NCBI GenBank assembly: GCA_945957605.1
Contig: CAMFLR010000014.1
Coordinates: forward strand, 62,001-126,000
From: an uncultured Isosphaeraceae bacterium
GTDB taxonomy: Bacteria > Planctomycetota > Planctomycetia > Isosphaerales > Isosphaeraceae
Direction of reading: 5' to 3'
DNA: 64,000 nt
In this document: positions 47,544-57,498 of the stretch, one piece after another
Numbering within the stretch: the first letter of the stretch is position 1
How the letters are laid out: every line of letters starts with the position of its first letter
Position numbers and translations under genes: made by a program
The notes under the pieces: model-generated
What the model was told of the DNA's origin: nothing
The model's database searches: none
What the model saw: only the letters and a program-made list of their open reading frames with translations

Positions 47544-50500
47544 ATGTCCGGCAAGCCGTTTGTCCACCTGCATTGTCATTCTCAGTACAGTTTGCTCGAC
47601 GGCGCGAGCAAACTCCCCGCTCTGGTAAAGCACGCCAAGGCGAGCGGCATGAACGCCATCGCCCTGACCGATCACGGCAATCTCTACGGCGCAGTCGAGT
47701 TCCTTCGCGAAGCCAAATCGGCCGGAATCAAGCCGATTGTGGGCATCGAAGCCTACGTCGCACCCGGCAAGCGACACGAACGCACCACCGGTGGCGCGAA
47801 CGGTCAGGAACACTCGTTCCACCTCACGCTGCTGGCCCGCAATGCCGAAGGTTTTCGCAACCTTCTACGACTCTCCTCGAAGTCGTTCCTCGAAGGTTTT
47901 TACTACAAGCCACGCATCGACAAAGAAATTCTTGAACGTCATTCGGAAGGCTTGATCTGTCTTTCCGGCTGCGCCTCGGCTGAATTCTCCGACCACCTGC
48001 TGCACGACAAATTCGGCGACGCCGAACGCCTTTGCGCCTGGTATCAAAAGATCTTCGGGCCTGAAAACTTTTACGTCGAAATCCAGGATAACGGCATCCA
48101 GATTCAGCGTGACTGCAAGGAACGCGCGCTCGATGTCGCCCGCAAGATGGGTCTGCCGGTCGTCGCCACCAGCGACGCGCACTACCTCACGCGCGAAGAC
48201 GCCGCCGCGCACGACGTTTTGCTGTGCATCAACATGGGCAAAACGTTCGACGACCCGAACCGGATGAAGTTCGAGACCGACCAGTTCCACGTCCGATCGC
48301 CTGAAGAAATGTACGCGGCGATGCCCGGGCACGAAGAGGCCCTTGCCAACTCGGCACGAATCGCCGAAATGGTCGAGGAAAACTACAAGAGCCTGAACTT
48401 CGGCACACGGCACTTCCCCTCGTTCACACCGCCCGATAGCCGCACGCCCGAGCAGTATCTCCGCGACCTTTGCGACCAGGGGATTCGCGAACGTTACGGC
48501 GATTCTCCCTCCGCCGCTGTGCTCGCGCGGCTCGAGCACGAGCTCGGCATTATCAACCGGATGGGGTTCGCGTCGTACTTCCTCATCGTTTGGGACTTCG
48601 TCCGCTTCGCTCGCGAAGCCGGCATTCCCAGCTCGGCGAGAGGTTCGGCCTGCGGCGCGATCGTGAGCTATTTGCTTTATCTTTCACACGTCGACCCGTT
48701 GACGTATGACCTGCTCTTCGAACGATTCCTCGACCCCAATCGTTCGGAAGCGCCGGATATCGATATCGACCTCTGCCAGGAACGGCGTATCGAGGTCATT
48801 CAGTACGTCCGCAATAAGTACGGCGCGGGGAACGTCGCACAGATCGGCACGTTCGGCACGATGGCGGCGAAGGGTGCGCTTCGCGACGTCGGCCGCGCAT
48901 TGAATATTCCGCTGGCGCGGGTCGACCAGGTCGCCAAGCTTGTGCCGCAGGTGCTGCACATCACGCTTGAAGACGCGATCAAGCAAGAGCCACAGCTCAA
49001 GCGGCTGGCCGACGAAGATCCCGAAGTCGCCCGCCTGCTCGATTTCGGCAAGCGTCTGGAAGGTCTGGCGCGAAGCGCAGGCACGCACGCGGCGGGCGTC
49101 GTGATCGCCGACCGGCCGCTGCAAGACCTTGTCCCTCTGCAAAAGCTGCCGAACAAAGACAAGGACAAAGAGGTCATCTCCACCCAGTGGAACATGGGTG
49201 ACGTCGAGAAGGCCGGCCTTCTCAAGATGGACTTCCTTGGCCTGCGCAACCTGACGAGCCTGACCTCGGCAGTGCGACTGATCAACGAACGCCATCCTGA
49301 TAATCCGATCGACCTGTCAACGCTTCCGCTCGACGACCCGGAAACCTACGCACTCCTTCAGCGCGGCGAAGGTAAAGGCGTGTTCCAGCTCGAAGGCGCT
49401 GGTATTCGCGACCTTCTGGTCAAGATGAAGCCCGACCGTTTTGCCGACCTCATCGCTATTTTGGCGCTCTATCGTCCCGGTCCGCTCAACGGCGGTATGG
49501 TCGACGATTACGTCAACCGCAAGCACGGTCGTGAGAAAGCAAAATATCCTCACGCCGTCATGAAAGAAGTTCTTGAAGAGACCCATGGAGTCATGGTCTA
49601 TCAGGAACAGGTCATGCGGATTCTCAACCGGCTCGGTGGTATCGAGCTGTCTCAAGCTTACGCGTGCATCAAAGCGATCTCGAAAAAGAAGACCGAGACC
49701 ATCGCGCAGGGTCGGAAGCAGTTCGTTGATGGAGCGGTTGAGCGCGGGCTCGACGCCAAGAAGGCCACCGAGATTTTCGATCTCATCGAATTCTTCGGCG
49801 GATACGGCTTCAACAAGTCGCACTCCACGGCCTATGCGCTTGTGCTCTATCAAACGGCCTGGCTCAAGGCGCACTATCCCACCGAGTTCATGGCGGCCGT
49901 TCTTTCGTCGGAAATGGATGGCGCGGAACGCGAAAAGTTCTTTGTCGAACACATCGACGATTGCCGTCGCATGGGTCTCGAAGTTCTGCCGCCCGACATC
50001 AACGAAGGGCGTGCGGAATTCACGGTGTCGAAGGCCAACAAGATTGTCTTCGGCCTGCTGGCGATCAAGGGTGTCGGTCTCAAGGCCATCGAGGCGATGG
50101 TTGCCGCACGAGAGGAACACGGTCCGCTCGCCAACTTGACCGAATTGTTCGAACGCGTTTCGTCGGGCGTGGTCAGTTCGGGATGCGCTGAAGCGTTGAT
50201 CAAGGCCGGCGCGTTCGATTCGCTAGGCGGACATCGCGGGCAGTGGCTTGCGGTTCTGCCTCGCGCGATCAAGGACGGCCAGTCGGCCCAGGAGTCACGG
50301 CGTCGCGGGCAGGTCGATATGTTCGGCCTCTTCGAGCCCGAGGCTGCTGCGCCGACAACCAGCAACGGCAATGGACAGGCGAAGCCAGGCGCAACCGCGC
50401 TGCCAGACGTCCCGCCAATGTCCGACGCCGTGCGGCTTGCCGAAGAGAAAAAAGTGCTCGGCTTCTACATGACGAGCCATCCCCTGGCCCGCCACGACTC

Positions 50501-51185
50501 CATGCTGTCTGCGCTCGCGACACATCGTGTATGCGACCTGCAAAATGTGCCTGAGAAGGCCGAGGTCGTGCTCGGCGGCATGATCAACGGCGTGCAGATC
50601 AAGAGCGTGCAAAAGTCGCGCTCGGGTCTGACGCGCATGGCGAAGCTGACGTTTGAAGATCTCAGCGGAACGACTCCGGCAATGCTCTGGCCCGAGGAAT
50701 TCGCCAAGAACGAAAGCATGGTGGTCAGCGACAGCATTTGCTTCGTACGAGGAACGATGAACCGCTCGCGCGAGCCAGCCGAACTGGTGATTTCCAAGGT
50801 GATTTCGCTTGAGAAGGGTGCGGCTGAGCTGTCGCGTGGCGTAGTTGTGCGGTTGACAAAGGGGATCACGCAGGAGCCCGATCTTCATCGACTCTTGCGG
50901 ACGGTGCGGAATTATCCGGGCAACCTCGATCTCTATTTGGAAATCCAGGGTCTCGAAAAGGTGCGCCGGGCCGTCTATAAAGCAGGTTCATCGCTGAAGA
51001 TTCGCCACGACAGCAAGCTTCTCGCCGATCTCGAGATGCATGTTGGTGCCGAAAATGTGCGGCTGCTGGGTCAACGAGGGATCACCGCGCGCGTCGAATC
51101 GGCGCCGGCTCCTGCCCCGCCAGTTGCGGCTGCGGTCTATGAAGAAGCGGTTGCCGCCGCGGCAGACTTCGACGATGACGAATAA
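47544..51185 (+). CDS. dnaE: DNA polymerase III subunit alpha
   Basis: Replicative polymerase catalytic subunit, 1213 residues. The ATG gives SGKPFVHLHCHSQYSLLDGA, the PHP domain start (residues about 5-210) with its His and Asp metal ligands (LTDHGNLYGAVEF, ATSDAHYLTRED). The palm has the catalytic aspartates 405 and 407 in APDIDIDLC, after SSARGSACGAIVSYLLYL. Finger motifs VFQLEGAGIRDLLVKMKPD and YRPGPLNGGMVDDYVNRKHG follow, then GYGFNKSHSTAYALVLYQTA. A helix-hairpin-helix (AIKGVGLKAIEAMVAAR) and an OB domain (LGGMINGVQIKSVQKSRSG) fill the C-terminal part, ending in an Ala/Pro/Asp tail. Family DnaE1 type; complete. Confidence 0.98.
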   Translation: MSGKPFVHLHCHSQYSLLDGASKLPALVKHAKASGMNAIALTDHGNLYGAVEFLREAKSAGIKPIVGIEAYVAPGKRHERTTGGANGQEHSFHLTLLARNAEGFRNLLRLSSKSFLEGFYYKPRIDKEILERHSEGLICLSGCASAEFSDHLLHDKFGDAERLCAWYQKIFGPENFYVEIQDNGIQIQRDCKERALDVARKMGLPVVATSDAHYLTREDAAAHDVLLCINMGKTFDDPNRMKFETDQFHVRSPEEMYAAMPGHEEALANSARIAEMVEENYKSLNFGTRHFPSFTPPDSRTPEQYLRDLCDQGIRERYGDSPSAAVLARLEHELGIINRMGFASYFLIVWDFVRFAREAGIPSSARGSACGAIVSYLLYLSHVDPLTYDLLFERFLDPNRSEAPDIDIDLCQERRIEVIQYVRNKYGAGNVAQIGTFGTMAAKGALRDVGRALNIPLARVDQVAKLVPQVLHITLEDAIKQEPQLKRLADEDPEVARLLDFGKRLEGLARSAGTHAAGVVIADRPLQDLVPLQKLPNKDKDKEVISTQWNMGDVEKAGLLKMDFLGLRNLTSLTSAVRLINERHPDNPIDLSTLPLDDPETYALLQRGEGKGVFQLEGAGIRDLLVKMKPDRFADLIAILALYRPGPLNGGMVDDYVNRKHGREKAKYPHAVMKEVLEETHGVMVYQEQVMRILNRLGGIELSQAYACIKAISKKKTETIAQGRKQFVDGAVERGLDAKKATEIFDLIEFFGGYGFNKSHSTAYALVLYQTAWLKAHYPTEFMAAVLSSEMDGAEREKFFVEHIDDCRRMGLEVLPPDINEGRAEFTVSKANKIVFGLLAIKGVGLKAIEAMVAAREEHGPLANLTELFERVSSGVVSSGCAEALIKAGAFDSLGGHRGQWLAVLPRAIKDGQSAQESRRRGQVDMFGLFEPEAAAPTTSNGNGQAKPGATALPDVPPMSDAVRLAEEKKVLGFYMTSHPLARHDSMLSALATHRVCDLQNVPEKAEVVLGGMINGVQIKSVQKSRSGLTRMAKLTFEDLSGTTPAMLWPEEFAKNESMVVSDSICFVRGTMNRSREPAELVISKVISLEKGAAELSRGVVVRLTKGITQEPDLHRLLRTVRNYPGNLDLYLEIQGLEKVRRAVYKAGSSLKIRHDSKLLADLEMHVGAENVRLLGQRGITARVESAPAPAPPVAAAVYEEAVAAAADFDDDE

Positions 51186-51260
51186 CTCTCCGGCACTCGG
51201 CTCATTGCGTTGATCGTGAACGGACCTGTGTCTCTCTCCCCCAATTGCAAAGACTTACAT

Positions 51261-51683
51261 ATGACTCGCACCATTTGCATTCGCCTCGCTTCGACGCTTC
51301 TCACCGGACTGTTGATCGCCACGACCGGCTGTGGCGACAAGACCGAAGTGGCCCCGCCACCGAGCGGCATGCATCCGGTTAAGGGGAAGGTAAAGTCGGA
51401 AGTGGGATCGGTTACGGGCTTCACGATCACGTTCCACCCGAAGAGCGCCGAGGCCCGCGCATCGAGCGGCGAGGTGAAGGCAGACGGGTCGTTCGAGTTG
51501 CACACGCTCCTTCCCAACGACGGCGCGAGCGACGGTGAATACAAGGTGTTTTTCGTCCCGCCACTGGGAAACAAGAGATCGTCGGCGATCCCCACGAAGT
51601 TCCAGAACGCGGAGGAAACCGACGTCACCGCGACGATCAAGCCGGACACCACCGACCTGGGCACGATCACTCTCAAAAAGTAA
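51261..51683 (+). CDS. Small lipoprotein, transthyretin/carboxypeptidase-regulatory-like fold
   Basis: A 140-residue lipoprotein. The ATG at 51261 leads a signal peptide with lipobox (LLTGLLIATTGCGDK). The mature domain starts HPVKGKVKSEVGSVTGFTIT and continues with ASSGEVKADGSFELHTL, GEYKVFFVPP and a TDVTATIKPDTTDLGTITLK ending. This 'GKV ... G.i..dGsfel ... geYkV' pattern is seen in the many small lipoproteins that accompany DUF1559 genes in planctomycetes. No Shine-Dalgarno is evident at the chosen ATG. It is probably a cell-surface partner of the pseudopilin-like protein at 52.7 kb; it has its own terminator. Confidence 0.85.
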   Translation: MTRTICIRLASTLLTGLLIATTGCGDKTEVAPPPSGMHPVKGKVKSEVGSVTGFTITFHPKSAEARASSGEVKADGSFELHTLLPNDGASDGEYKVFFVPPLGNKRSSAIPTKFQNAEETDVTATIKPDTTDLGTITLKK

Positions 51684-51712
51684 GCTCTCAAACGATTGTC
51701 GATTCAACCTGG

Positions 51713-51748
51713 ACCGGTTCGCTGCTCGCGCGGCGGACCGGTTTTTTT
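51713..51748 (+). terminator. Rho-independent terminator after the lipoprotein gene
   Basis: Stem accggttcgctgc / gcggcggaccggt with two mismatches around tcgc, running directly into seven T. It lies 30 nt past the stop. Confidence 0.85.
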
Positions 51749-52154
51749 GTGTGCAGCCATAACGCGACACGGATGACGATTTAATCCCCTTCGCACAAAC
51801 TTCACCGAACCACAATCCCACCATCAAGACAAACGCCTACGATCTCTTCCGTTGAGCGAGACATTCTTCCGCCACAATCTTCTTCTGCATTCCCTCAAAC
51901 ATTCATGGATTCTTCATCCATGGCAGAGGGCGAATCGGTAAGATCATGCAACCTCGCAAGTCATGGACGATTTGAGCTTGGACTGACTCGTGTGGGAAGG
52001 TTGGAAGTAATCGAGGAATAACGTCTGTCTCTTGTATTTCGCGGTTAATCCGCGATTGCGGGAGCTGGAGTTGGATAACACGAAAGATCGGTTCGGGTGC
52101 CGGATACGACGTGCGGCACGCAAGGAACCGACCAGACTCAGAGACTCGCTCAAG

Positions 52155-52649
52155 ATGACTCGCATCGCTCGACGCAGAGAGAACTCTCCCTTGAATCGCA
52201 CGCTTGGACTGATGACTTGCCTCTCGCTGGGCCTCACGATGATCGCCGGCTGTGGCGAATCGGCTCCGGCCGCTGCGCCCCTGCATCAGGTCAAGGGCAA
52301 GGTCGTCTATAAGGACGCCTCCGCTCTTTCGGGCATGAAGATTCAGTTCCTCCCCAAAACACCGACCGGGCGCCCCGCGACCGGTGACATCAAGTCTGAC
52401 GGTACGTTTGAACTCAAGTCGGCCGACGGGGATGGCATTCCCGAAGGCGACTACCGTGTAAAACTTGTTCTCCCCCCTGCTGCCAAAGGCAAGGTCGCGA
52501 AGTCTTCGATCTCCTCGGAGTACTTTGACGAAGATGGCATGCAGCTTTCTGCCACCATCAAATCGGACACGACGGAGCTTCCTCCGTTCGACCTCAAGCC
52601 GATTGCCAAAACTGACGCCGGTCGTCGCAGCAATCGCGATAACGACTGA
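52155..52649 (+). CDS. Small lipoprotein, second copy of the same fold
   Basis: A 164-residue lipoprotein. The ATG at 52155 (MTRIARRRENSPLNRTLGL) gives a basic N-terminus, a hydrophobic helix and a lipobox (LGLTMIAGC); the frame continues far upstream, but without a signal peptide. The mature domain has VKGKVVYKDASALSGMKIQF, TGDIKSDGTFELKSADGDG, IPEGDYRVKLVLPP and IKSDTTELPPFDLKPI, clearly the same fold as the gene at 51261. It lies 99 nt upstream of the DUF1559 gene and is probably co-transcribed with it. Ribosome-binding site weak or absent. Confidence 0.83.
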   Translation: MTRIARRRENSPLNRTLGLMTCLSLGLTMIAGCGESAPAAAPLHQVKGKVVYKDASALSGMKIQFLPKTPTGRPATGDIKSDGTFELKSADGDGIPEGDYRVKLVLPPAAKGKVAKSSISSEYFDEDGMQLSATIKSDTTELPPFDLKPIAKTDAGRRSNRDND

Positions 52650-52748
52650 CCGAGTCAGCACTTCGTACAAACCGCCCTGGTGTACAGCGGCGGGCTACCC
52701 GTGTTTACGCGTCGAACGTTTTCTATTTCCCCAGAGGTAACCTTTCCG

Positions 52749-53822
52749 ATGTCCCGTTCTTCCGCTCCGCGTCGAGGCTTTACGCTGATCGAGCTGCTCG
52801 TTGTGATCGCGATCATCGCCGTCCTGATCGCCCTGCTGCTCCCGGCCGTTCAGGCGGCGCGCGAGGCGGCCCGTCGTGCTCAGTGCACGAACAACCTGAA
52901 GCAGATCGGTCTCGCCATGCACAACTACGAAAGCGGCAACACCGCTTTCCCCCCGAGCGGCGAATCGACCAACTTCAGCGTCAGCCCCGCTGCCACCCAG
53001 TTCGTCGACGGCTCGTACAGCACCCTGGCCCGCCTTCTCTCCTATGCTGAAGGTGCCAACCAGTTCACCGCCCTCAACTTCGCCGTTGGTTACAACGAAG
53101 CGACCGGCATGAACTTCACCGGTGCTTCGGCGGTGATCAACTTCTACATCTGCCCCTCGGCCAACCGCGTCAACCCCCAGCGCGACGCGACTGACCCGAA
53201 CGATCCGATCACCTCGACGTTCGGTCGTGGCTATGGCTACACCGACTACGGCCCGACCTGCTACACCGACATCAGCCCCGTCCCGGGCTTCAACAACGCC
53301 GCTTCGTTCCCCGCCACCCCCTCGCGCGACAAGACGACCCGCGTCAATGGTCTGCTCAAGCAGGGTGCGACCCGTATCTCGGAATGCACCGACGGTCTGA
53401 GCAACACCATCGCGATCGGTGAAGACGCCGGCCGCGACGAGCGTTTCCTTAGCCCCTACACCGAAGTCAGCGCCAACGGCGGCGACGCGCGTGGTGCTGG
53501 CCCGGCCGGTGGTGCTGGCATTGCCCGCCGCTACTGGCGCTGGGCTGAACCCGACAACGCGTTCGGCGTCTCGGGAGCTCCCAACAACAAGTACCGTCCG
53601 ATGAACGAAGTCGCCTCGTTCGGCCCGACCCCCGGCGTTGCCAACACGCAGGGCAACAACGCCGGTGCCAACGACGAACTCTTCTCGTTCCACTCGGGCG
53701 GCATCAACGTCCTGATGGGCGATGGCAGCGTCCGCTTCATCAAGGACTCGGTCAGCGTCATCACCCTTCGCGCTCTCGTCTCGGCGAACGGCGGCGAAGT
53801 TGTCTCGGCCGACAGCTACTAA
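52749..53822 (+). CDS. DUF1559 pseudopilin-like protein
   Basis: A 357-residue paralogue of those at 19 and 23.5 kb. The ATG at 52749 gives [20 protein letters not shown], with AGAGGTAAC upstream; an earlier in-frame ATG adds 23 unrelated residues. The helix ends [18 protein letters not shown] and the domain runs [20 protein letters not shown] to [18 protein letters not shown] and [10 protein letters not shown]. Many C-ending codons (aac, ttc, ggc, acc) suggest high expression compared with the neighbours. It has a strong terminator, and two small lipoproteins precede it. Confidence 0.97.
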   Translation: MSRSSAPRRGFTLIELLVVIAIIAVLIALLLPAVQAAREAARRAQCTNNLKQIGLAMHNYESGNTAFPPSGESTNFSVSPAATQFVDGSYSTLARLLSYAEGANQFTALNFAVGYNEATGMNFTGASAVINFYICPSANRVNPQRDATDPNDPITSTFGRGYGYTDYGPTCYTDISPVPGFNNAASFPATPSRDKTTRVNGLLKQGATRISECTDGLSNTIAIGEDAGRDERFLSPYTEVSANGGDARGAGPAGGAGIARRYWRWAEPDNAFGVSGAPNNKYRPMNEVASFGPTPGVANTQGNNAGANDELFSFHSGGINVLMGDGSVRFIKDSVSVITLRALVSANGGEVVSADSY

Positions 53823-53860
53823 GCAAGAGCTGTTCGTTCCGCAGATGCTCGCAAGAATCG

Positions 53861-53899
53861 ACAGCCCCGAGTTCACGCTCGGGGCTGTTTGCTTTTCGA
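53861..53899 (+). terminator. Rho-independent terminator after the DUF1559 gene
   Basis: Perfect arms acagccccgag / ctcggggctgt around ttcacg, followed by ttgcttttc. It lies 39 nt past the stop. Confidence 0.85.
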
Positions 53900-54062
53900 A
53901 AACAAAGTCATAAATCGGAGTCGAATCTCAGAAAAAACCGATGTGAAAAGAGTTCAACGCAGGTTAAACTCATTTGGCTACATCTCGCCAGTCGACCGCA
54001 ATGCATCGAACTCTCCGCAGAACAGCGTGAAGTCCCGCCCGTGCTCGTTTCGGGAGTGACGT

Positions 54063-56333
54063 ATGAGCCAGTTGCGAACGGCCCGGATCGGACTGTTGGT
54101 TTGGGCTTGCCTATTGGCCTGCCGCCTCGCCGCAGGTCAAGCTGTCGACCCGTCCGAACCAAAGTGGACCGACGAGCAAAAGTCGCACTGGTCATTCCGG
54201 CCGGTCCTTCGCGGGCCGATGCCGCAAGTCAAGATGCAGAAATGGGTTAAGACGCCCATCGACAGCTTCGTTCTCTCGTCGATCGAGGATGCCGGGCTCA
54301 AGCCCGCCAAGGAAGCCGACCGCCTCACGCTGATCCGTCGGCTGACGTTCGACCTCACCGGCCTGCCGCCGACTCCTGAAGAAGTCGACGCATTCGTCGC
54401 CGATTCACGTACCGATGCCTATGAACGGCTCGTCGATCGGCTGCTGGCGAGCACCGCATACGGTGAGCGCTGGGCGCGCCCCTGGCTTGACCTCGCGCGA
54501 TTTGCAGAGAGTGATGGGTTCAAGAGCGACAAGACTCGCCCGAATGCGTGGCGATATCGCGACTGGGTGATCAACGCGCTGAATGCCGATCTCCCGTATG
54601 ACAAGTTCGTGCTCTATCAACTCGCCGGCGATGAAATTGCGCCCAACGATCCCAACGCATTCATCGCGACTGGCTTCAATCGCGGCTATCCGTTTGAAGA
54701 CAACAACATGGTGCCAGGTCTGAACCAGCAACTCATGCTGGACGACCTTACCGACACGACGGCTTCGGTATTCCTCGGTCTCACCGTCGCGTGCGCACGC
54801 TGCCACAACCACAAGTACGACCCGATCAGTCAGAAAGATTACTACCGAATTCAGGCGATGTTCGGCGCCGCCGTGCCGCGCGATGACTTCACGCTCGCGC
54901 CGCCCTTCGAACGTGCGCTTCACGCCGCGGTCGAGGCAGAGCACCTGGCACGCGTCGGCCGGCTCAAGAAGGAAATCGACGCAATCGAGCTTCCGTACAA
55001 GTCAAAACTTCTCGGCGCGGCGATGAAAAAGCTTCCGCCCGAAGTTCTAGTGGCGTTCGACAAGAATCCGATCCAGCGCACGGCGGCCGAGGAAGACCTG
55101 CTCAAGAAACACGCCAAGCAAATGGCGGTCGAGCCCAAGGCGATGCAGGCCGCGATGTCGACTGTCGACCGCGTCAACTGGACGGCTCGCACTTCTGTGA
55201 TGACCGTTCTCGCGAAATCAGGCCCAACCTCGCTCGATTCCGCCAGCGGCATGACCGATGTCAGCGGCCAGGCTCCGCCCGTCTATCTCAGGCGCAAGGG
55301 GAACTTCAAAAACCCCGGCAGCGTCGTAGAGCCCGGACTGCTTTCGGTTCTGAACGAGACCTCCACGACGCCCGACATCAAGTCGACACCCGCTGGCACT
55401 TCCGGCCGTCGCAAGGCCCTCGCCGATTGGATCATCAATCCCAGCAATCCGCTCGCGAGCCGAGTGATTGTTAACCGCCTCTGGCACGAGCATTTCGGAC
55501 GAGGGATCGTCACGACCCCGAGCGACTTCGGCGTTCAGGGTGCCGAGCCGACGCACCCCGAACTGCTTGACTGGCTCGCGAGCGAACTGGTCGCACAAGG
55601 TTGGAGCCTGAAGGCGATGCACCGGCTGATGGTGACGAGCGCCGTGTATCGGCAGTCGAGCAACTCCGACGCTGCGACCATTGAACAGGATCCGGAAAAC
55701 ACGACCTTCGCGCGGATGCCCAGGCGCCGTCTTGAAGCCGAAGCGGTTCGTGACAATATGCTCATGGTTTCTGGCCGGCTCGATCGCCGCATCGGCGGCC
55801 CTTCGGTGTTTCCCGACCTTCCGCCCGGCATCGAAACCCGCGGCGGTTGGACGCGATCCGACAACGCAGCCGATCGCAATCGCCGCAGTGTTTATGTGTT
55901 CGTGCGTCGCAACCTGAAATACCCCATCTTCGACGCGTTCGACTTCCCCGACACGAACCTCACATGCTCGGAACGCAATACAAGCGTGAACGCGCCTCAG
56001 GCGCTGATGCTGCTCAACTCCGATCTCGTTCTGGATGAGGCGCGTGCCTTCGCCGGCCGGCTGTACGCATCGGCCAAGAATCGGTCCGACCTCACTTCGC
56101 TCGTGCGCGATTCTTACCGGCTCGCCTTCGGCCGCCAGCCTGATCGCGAAGAGATCGAACGCAGCCTCGCGTTCCTGCGCGATCAACCCGCGCGGCTTTC
56201 CGGCCGGTCGACAGGCAAAGCGGCGTCGCTGCCGGTTCCCATTCCCGACGGAGTTTCACCCGTCCAGGCGGCTGCGTTTGTCGACTACTGCCACGCGCTA
56301 CTCAACGTCAACGAGTTCGTCTTCGTCGACTGA
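54063..56333 (+). CDS. Exported DUF1549/DUF1553 (PSD1-type) protein
   Basis: A 756-residue planctomycete-type protein. Signal peptide: ARIGLLVWACLLACRLAAGQ. The DUF1549 part includes IDSFVLSSIEDAGLKPAKEA, RRLTFDLTGLPPTPEEVDAF, YGERWARPWLDLARFAESDG and VACARCHNHKYDPISQKDY (about residue 243), where CxxCH is a haem c-like signature. A helical spacer follows (about 285-440). The DUF1553 part contains LADWIINPSNPLASRVIVNR, LWHEHFGRGIVTTPSDFGVQ, RRRLEAEAVRDNMLMVSGRL and SERNTSVNAPQALMLLNSDL. Such proteins are nearly always paired with DUF1501 proteins; the partner here is at 57499, behind one extra gene. Suspected role in breaking down complex glycans; unproven. Confidence 0.96.
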   Translation: MSQLRTARIGLLVWACLLACRLAAGQAVDPSEPKWTDEQKSHWSFRPVLRGPMPQVKMQKWVKTPIDSFVLSSIEDAGLKPAKEADRLTLIRRLTFDLTGLPPTPEEVDAFVADSRTDAYERLVDRLLASTAYGERWARPWLDLARFAESDGFKSDKTRPNAWRYRDWVINALNADLPYDKFVLYQLAGDEIAPNDPNAFIATGFNRGYPFEDNNMVPGLNQQLMLDDLTDTTASVFLGLTVACARCHNHKYDPISQKDYYRIQAMFGAAVPRDDFTLAPPFERALHAAVEAEHLARVGRLKKEIDAIELPYKSKLLGAAMKKLPPEVLVAFDKNPIQRTAAEEDLLKKHAKQMAVEPKAMQAAMSTVDRVNWTARTSVMTVLAKSGPTSLDSASGMTDVSGQAPPVYLRRKGNFKNPGSVVEPGLLSVLNETSTTPDIKSTPAGTSGRRKALADWIINPSNPLASRVIVNRLWHEHFGRGIVTTPSDFGVQGAEPTHPELLDWLASELVAQGWSLKAMHRLMVTSAVYRQSSNSDAATIEQDPENTTFARMPRRRLEAEAVRDNMLMVSGRLDRRIGGPSVFPDLPPGIETRGGWTRSDNAADRNRRSVYVFVRRNLKYPIFDAFDFPDTNLTCSERNTSVNAPQALMLLNSDLVLDEARAFAGRLYASAKNRSDLTSLVRDSYRLAFGRQPDREEIERSLAFLRDQPARLSGRSTGKAASLPVPIPDGVSPVQAAAFVDYCHALLNVNEFVFVD

Positions 56334-56513
56334 CTTTCGTTCAATTCAGCGCGCCACGAGGGCGTGAAATCGACGTGTTCGAAGTTCTCAACATGCTTGA
56401 GTGCGTGTCTTGCGAAAACATGCGCGATGTGATGAGATGACACTTGTCTGATTCCCGCACGGAGGCCTTTGCGGCCCTGCTCCGCTTCGTATCCTCCCCT
56501 CAAAGGAGCGGCC

Positions 56514-57401
56514 ATGCCGATTTCGTTTCAGTGCAGCCAGTGCAGCAAGGCGTACAACGTAAGCGACCATCTCGCCGGTAAGAACGCGCAGTGCAAGCAG
56601 TGCGGCAATCGCATGATAGTCCCGAGCGCCTCGGCGACCAGCCCAAGTCCCAGTCGACCCGCTGCCGCGCCGACACGTCCATCGGCCGCACCCGTTTCGC
56701 GCCCCAAGCCAATGCCTGGAACGACGACCTCGCAACCCAAGCGACGCGTGGCAGACGAACCCGACGCGGATGATGTTTACGGCTTCAATGAAGCCCCCTC
56801 GGCATTGCCGCCAATTTCACGGCCCGGCAGTGCTCGCGATGACGATGACGAACTTCCCAAGCCCGCGAAGAAGAAAAAGAAAAAGGGCGGGTTTTTCAGT
56901 TCGAGCCCAGCCAAACCGTCGAGCGGTCGAGGCGGTGGCGATTCGATCTCGGGACTGAGGCTGATTGGAATCATCATCGGTGTGCTGGCTGGACTCGGCG
57001 GCGCAATTCGCGGCTTCGGCCTCTTGTCGAAGTCAGACGTGATGGCTCTAGGGCAGCGCAACGTCGCGCGATTCAATCAATTGACAAACCAGCTTCGAGC
57101 TGTACGCGACATTTCTAGCGCTCGCGCAGCCTCTGGTCCCTGCAACAAGATCCTCAATGAAATGTATGACGACATGAATACTAACGGCCGCAAAAAGGCT
57201 CGCGAAGCGGACATCAAGGCGGTTCTTCAGGAGATCAGGCCGCAGTTGCAGTTCGCTGGACAGCAATTTGAATCAGAAGCGCGCCGCGTTGGCATGATTC
57301 CAGGTGCAGGAGAAGCATTGAATCTCGATGCCAACATTCAACGGATCAGTGCACTCGAACTGGAGCTGCAAGCGCAAAACCCCGGGCCAGGGTTCAACTA
57401 G
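56514..57401 (+). CDS. Zinc-ribbon membrane protein between the DUF1549/1553 and DUF1501 genes
   Basis: A 295-residue protein. The ATG has AAAGGAG 5 nt upstream. Residues about 5-33 form a zinc ribbon (FQCSQCSKAYNV, then NAQCKQCGNRMIVP; Cys-x2-Cys-x16-Cys-x2-Cys) of the type at the start of many planctomycete proteins. A disordered Pro/Ser/Ala linker, an acidic patch (DDDDELP), a Lys run (KKKKKKGGFF) and one membrane helix (ISGLRLIGIIIGVLAGLG, about 157-178) follow. The C-terminal part is helical (LGQRNVARFNQLTNQLRAV). No family beyond the ribbon. Whether it belongs with the flanking exported proteins is uncertain. Confidence 0.82.
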   Translation: MPISFQCSQCSKAYNVSDHLAGKNAQCKQCGNRMIVPSASATSPSPSRPAAAPTRPSAAPVSRPKPMPGTTTSQPKRRVADEPDADDVYGFNEAPSALPPISRPGSARDDDDELPKPAKKKKKKGGFFSSSPAKPSSGRGGGDSISGLRLIGIIIGVLAGLGGAIRGFGLLSKSDVMALGQRNVARFNQLTNQLRAVRDISSARAASGPCNKILNEMYDDMNTNGRKKAREADIKAVLQEIRPQLQFAGQQFESEARRVGMIPGAGEALNLDANIQRISALELELQAQNPGPGFN

Positions 57402-57498
57402 TCGACTCTGTTAAACCTTTGAGAAACTCAACAAACGTGATAGGCTTGAATTGATTGGCGCAGTTTCGGAACGTGGGACGCCTTTGAGGGCGAAGGAC

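Noticed and set aside
52695-53876. Long open frame antisense to the DUF1559 gene at 52.7 kb
   Set aside because: A by-product of the strongly C-ending codons of the real gene. The translated product is a low-complexity Val/Ala/Arg/Gly chain.
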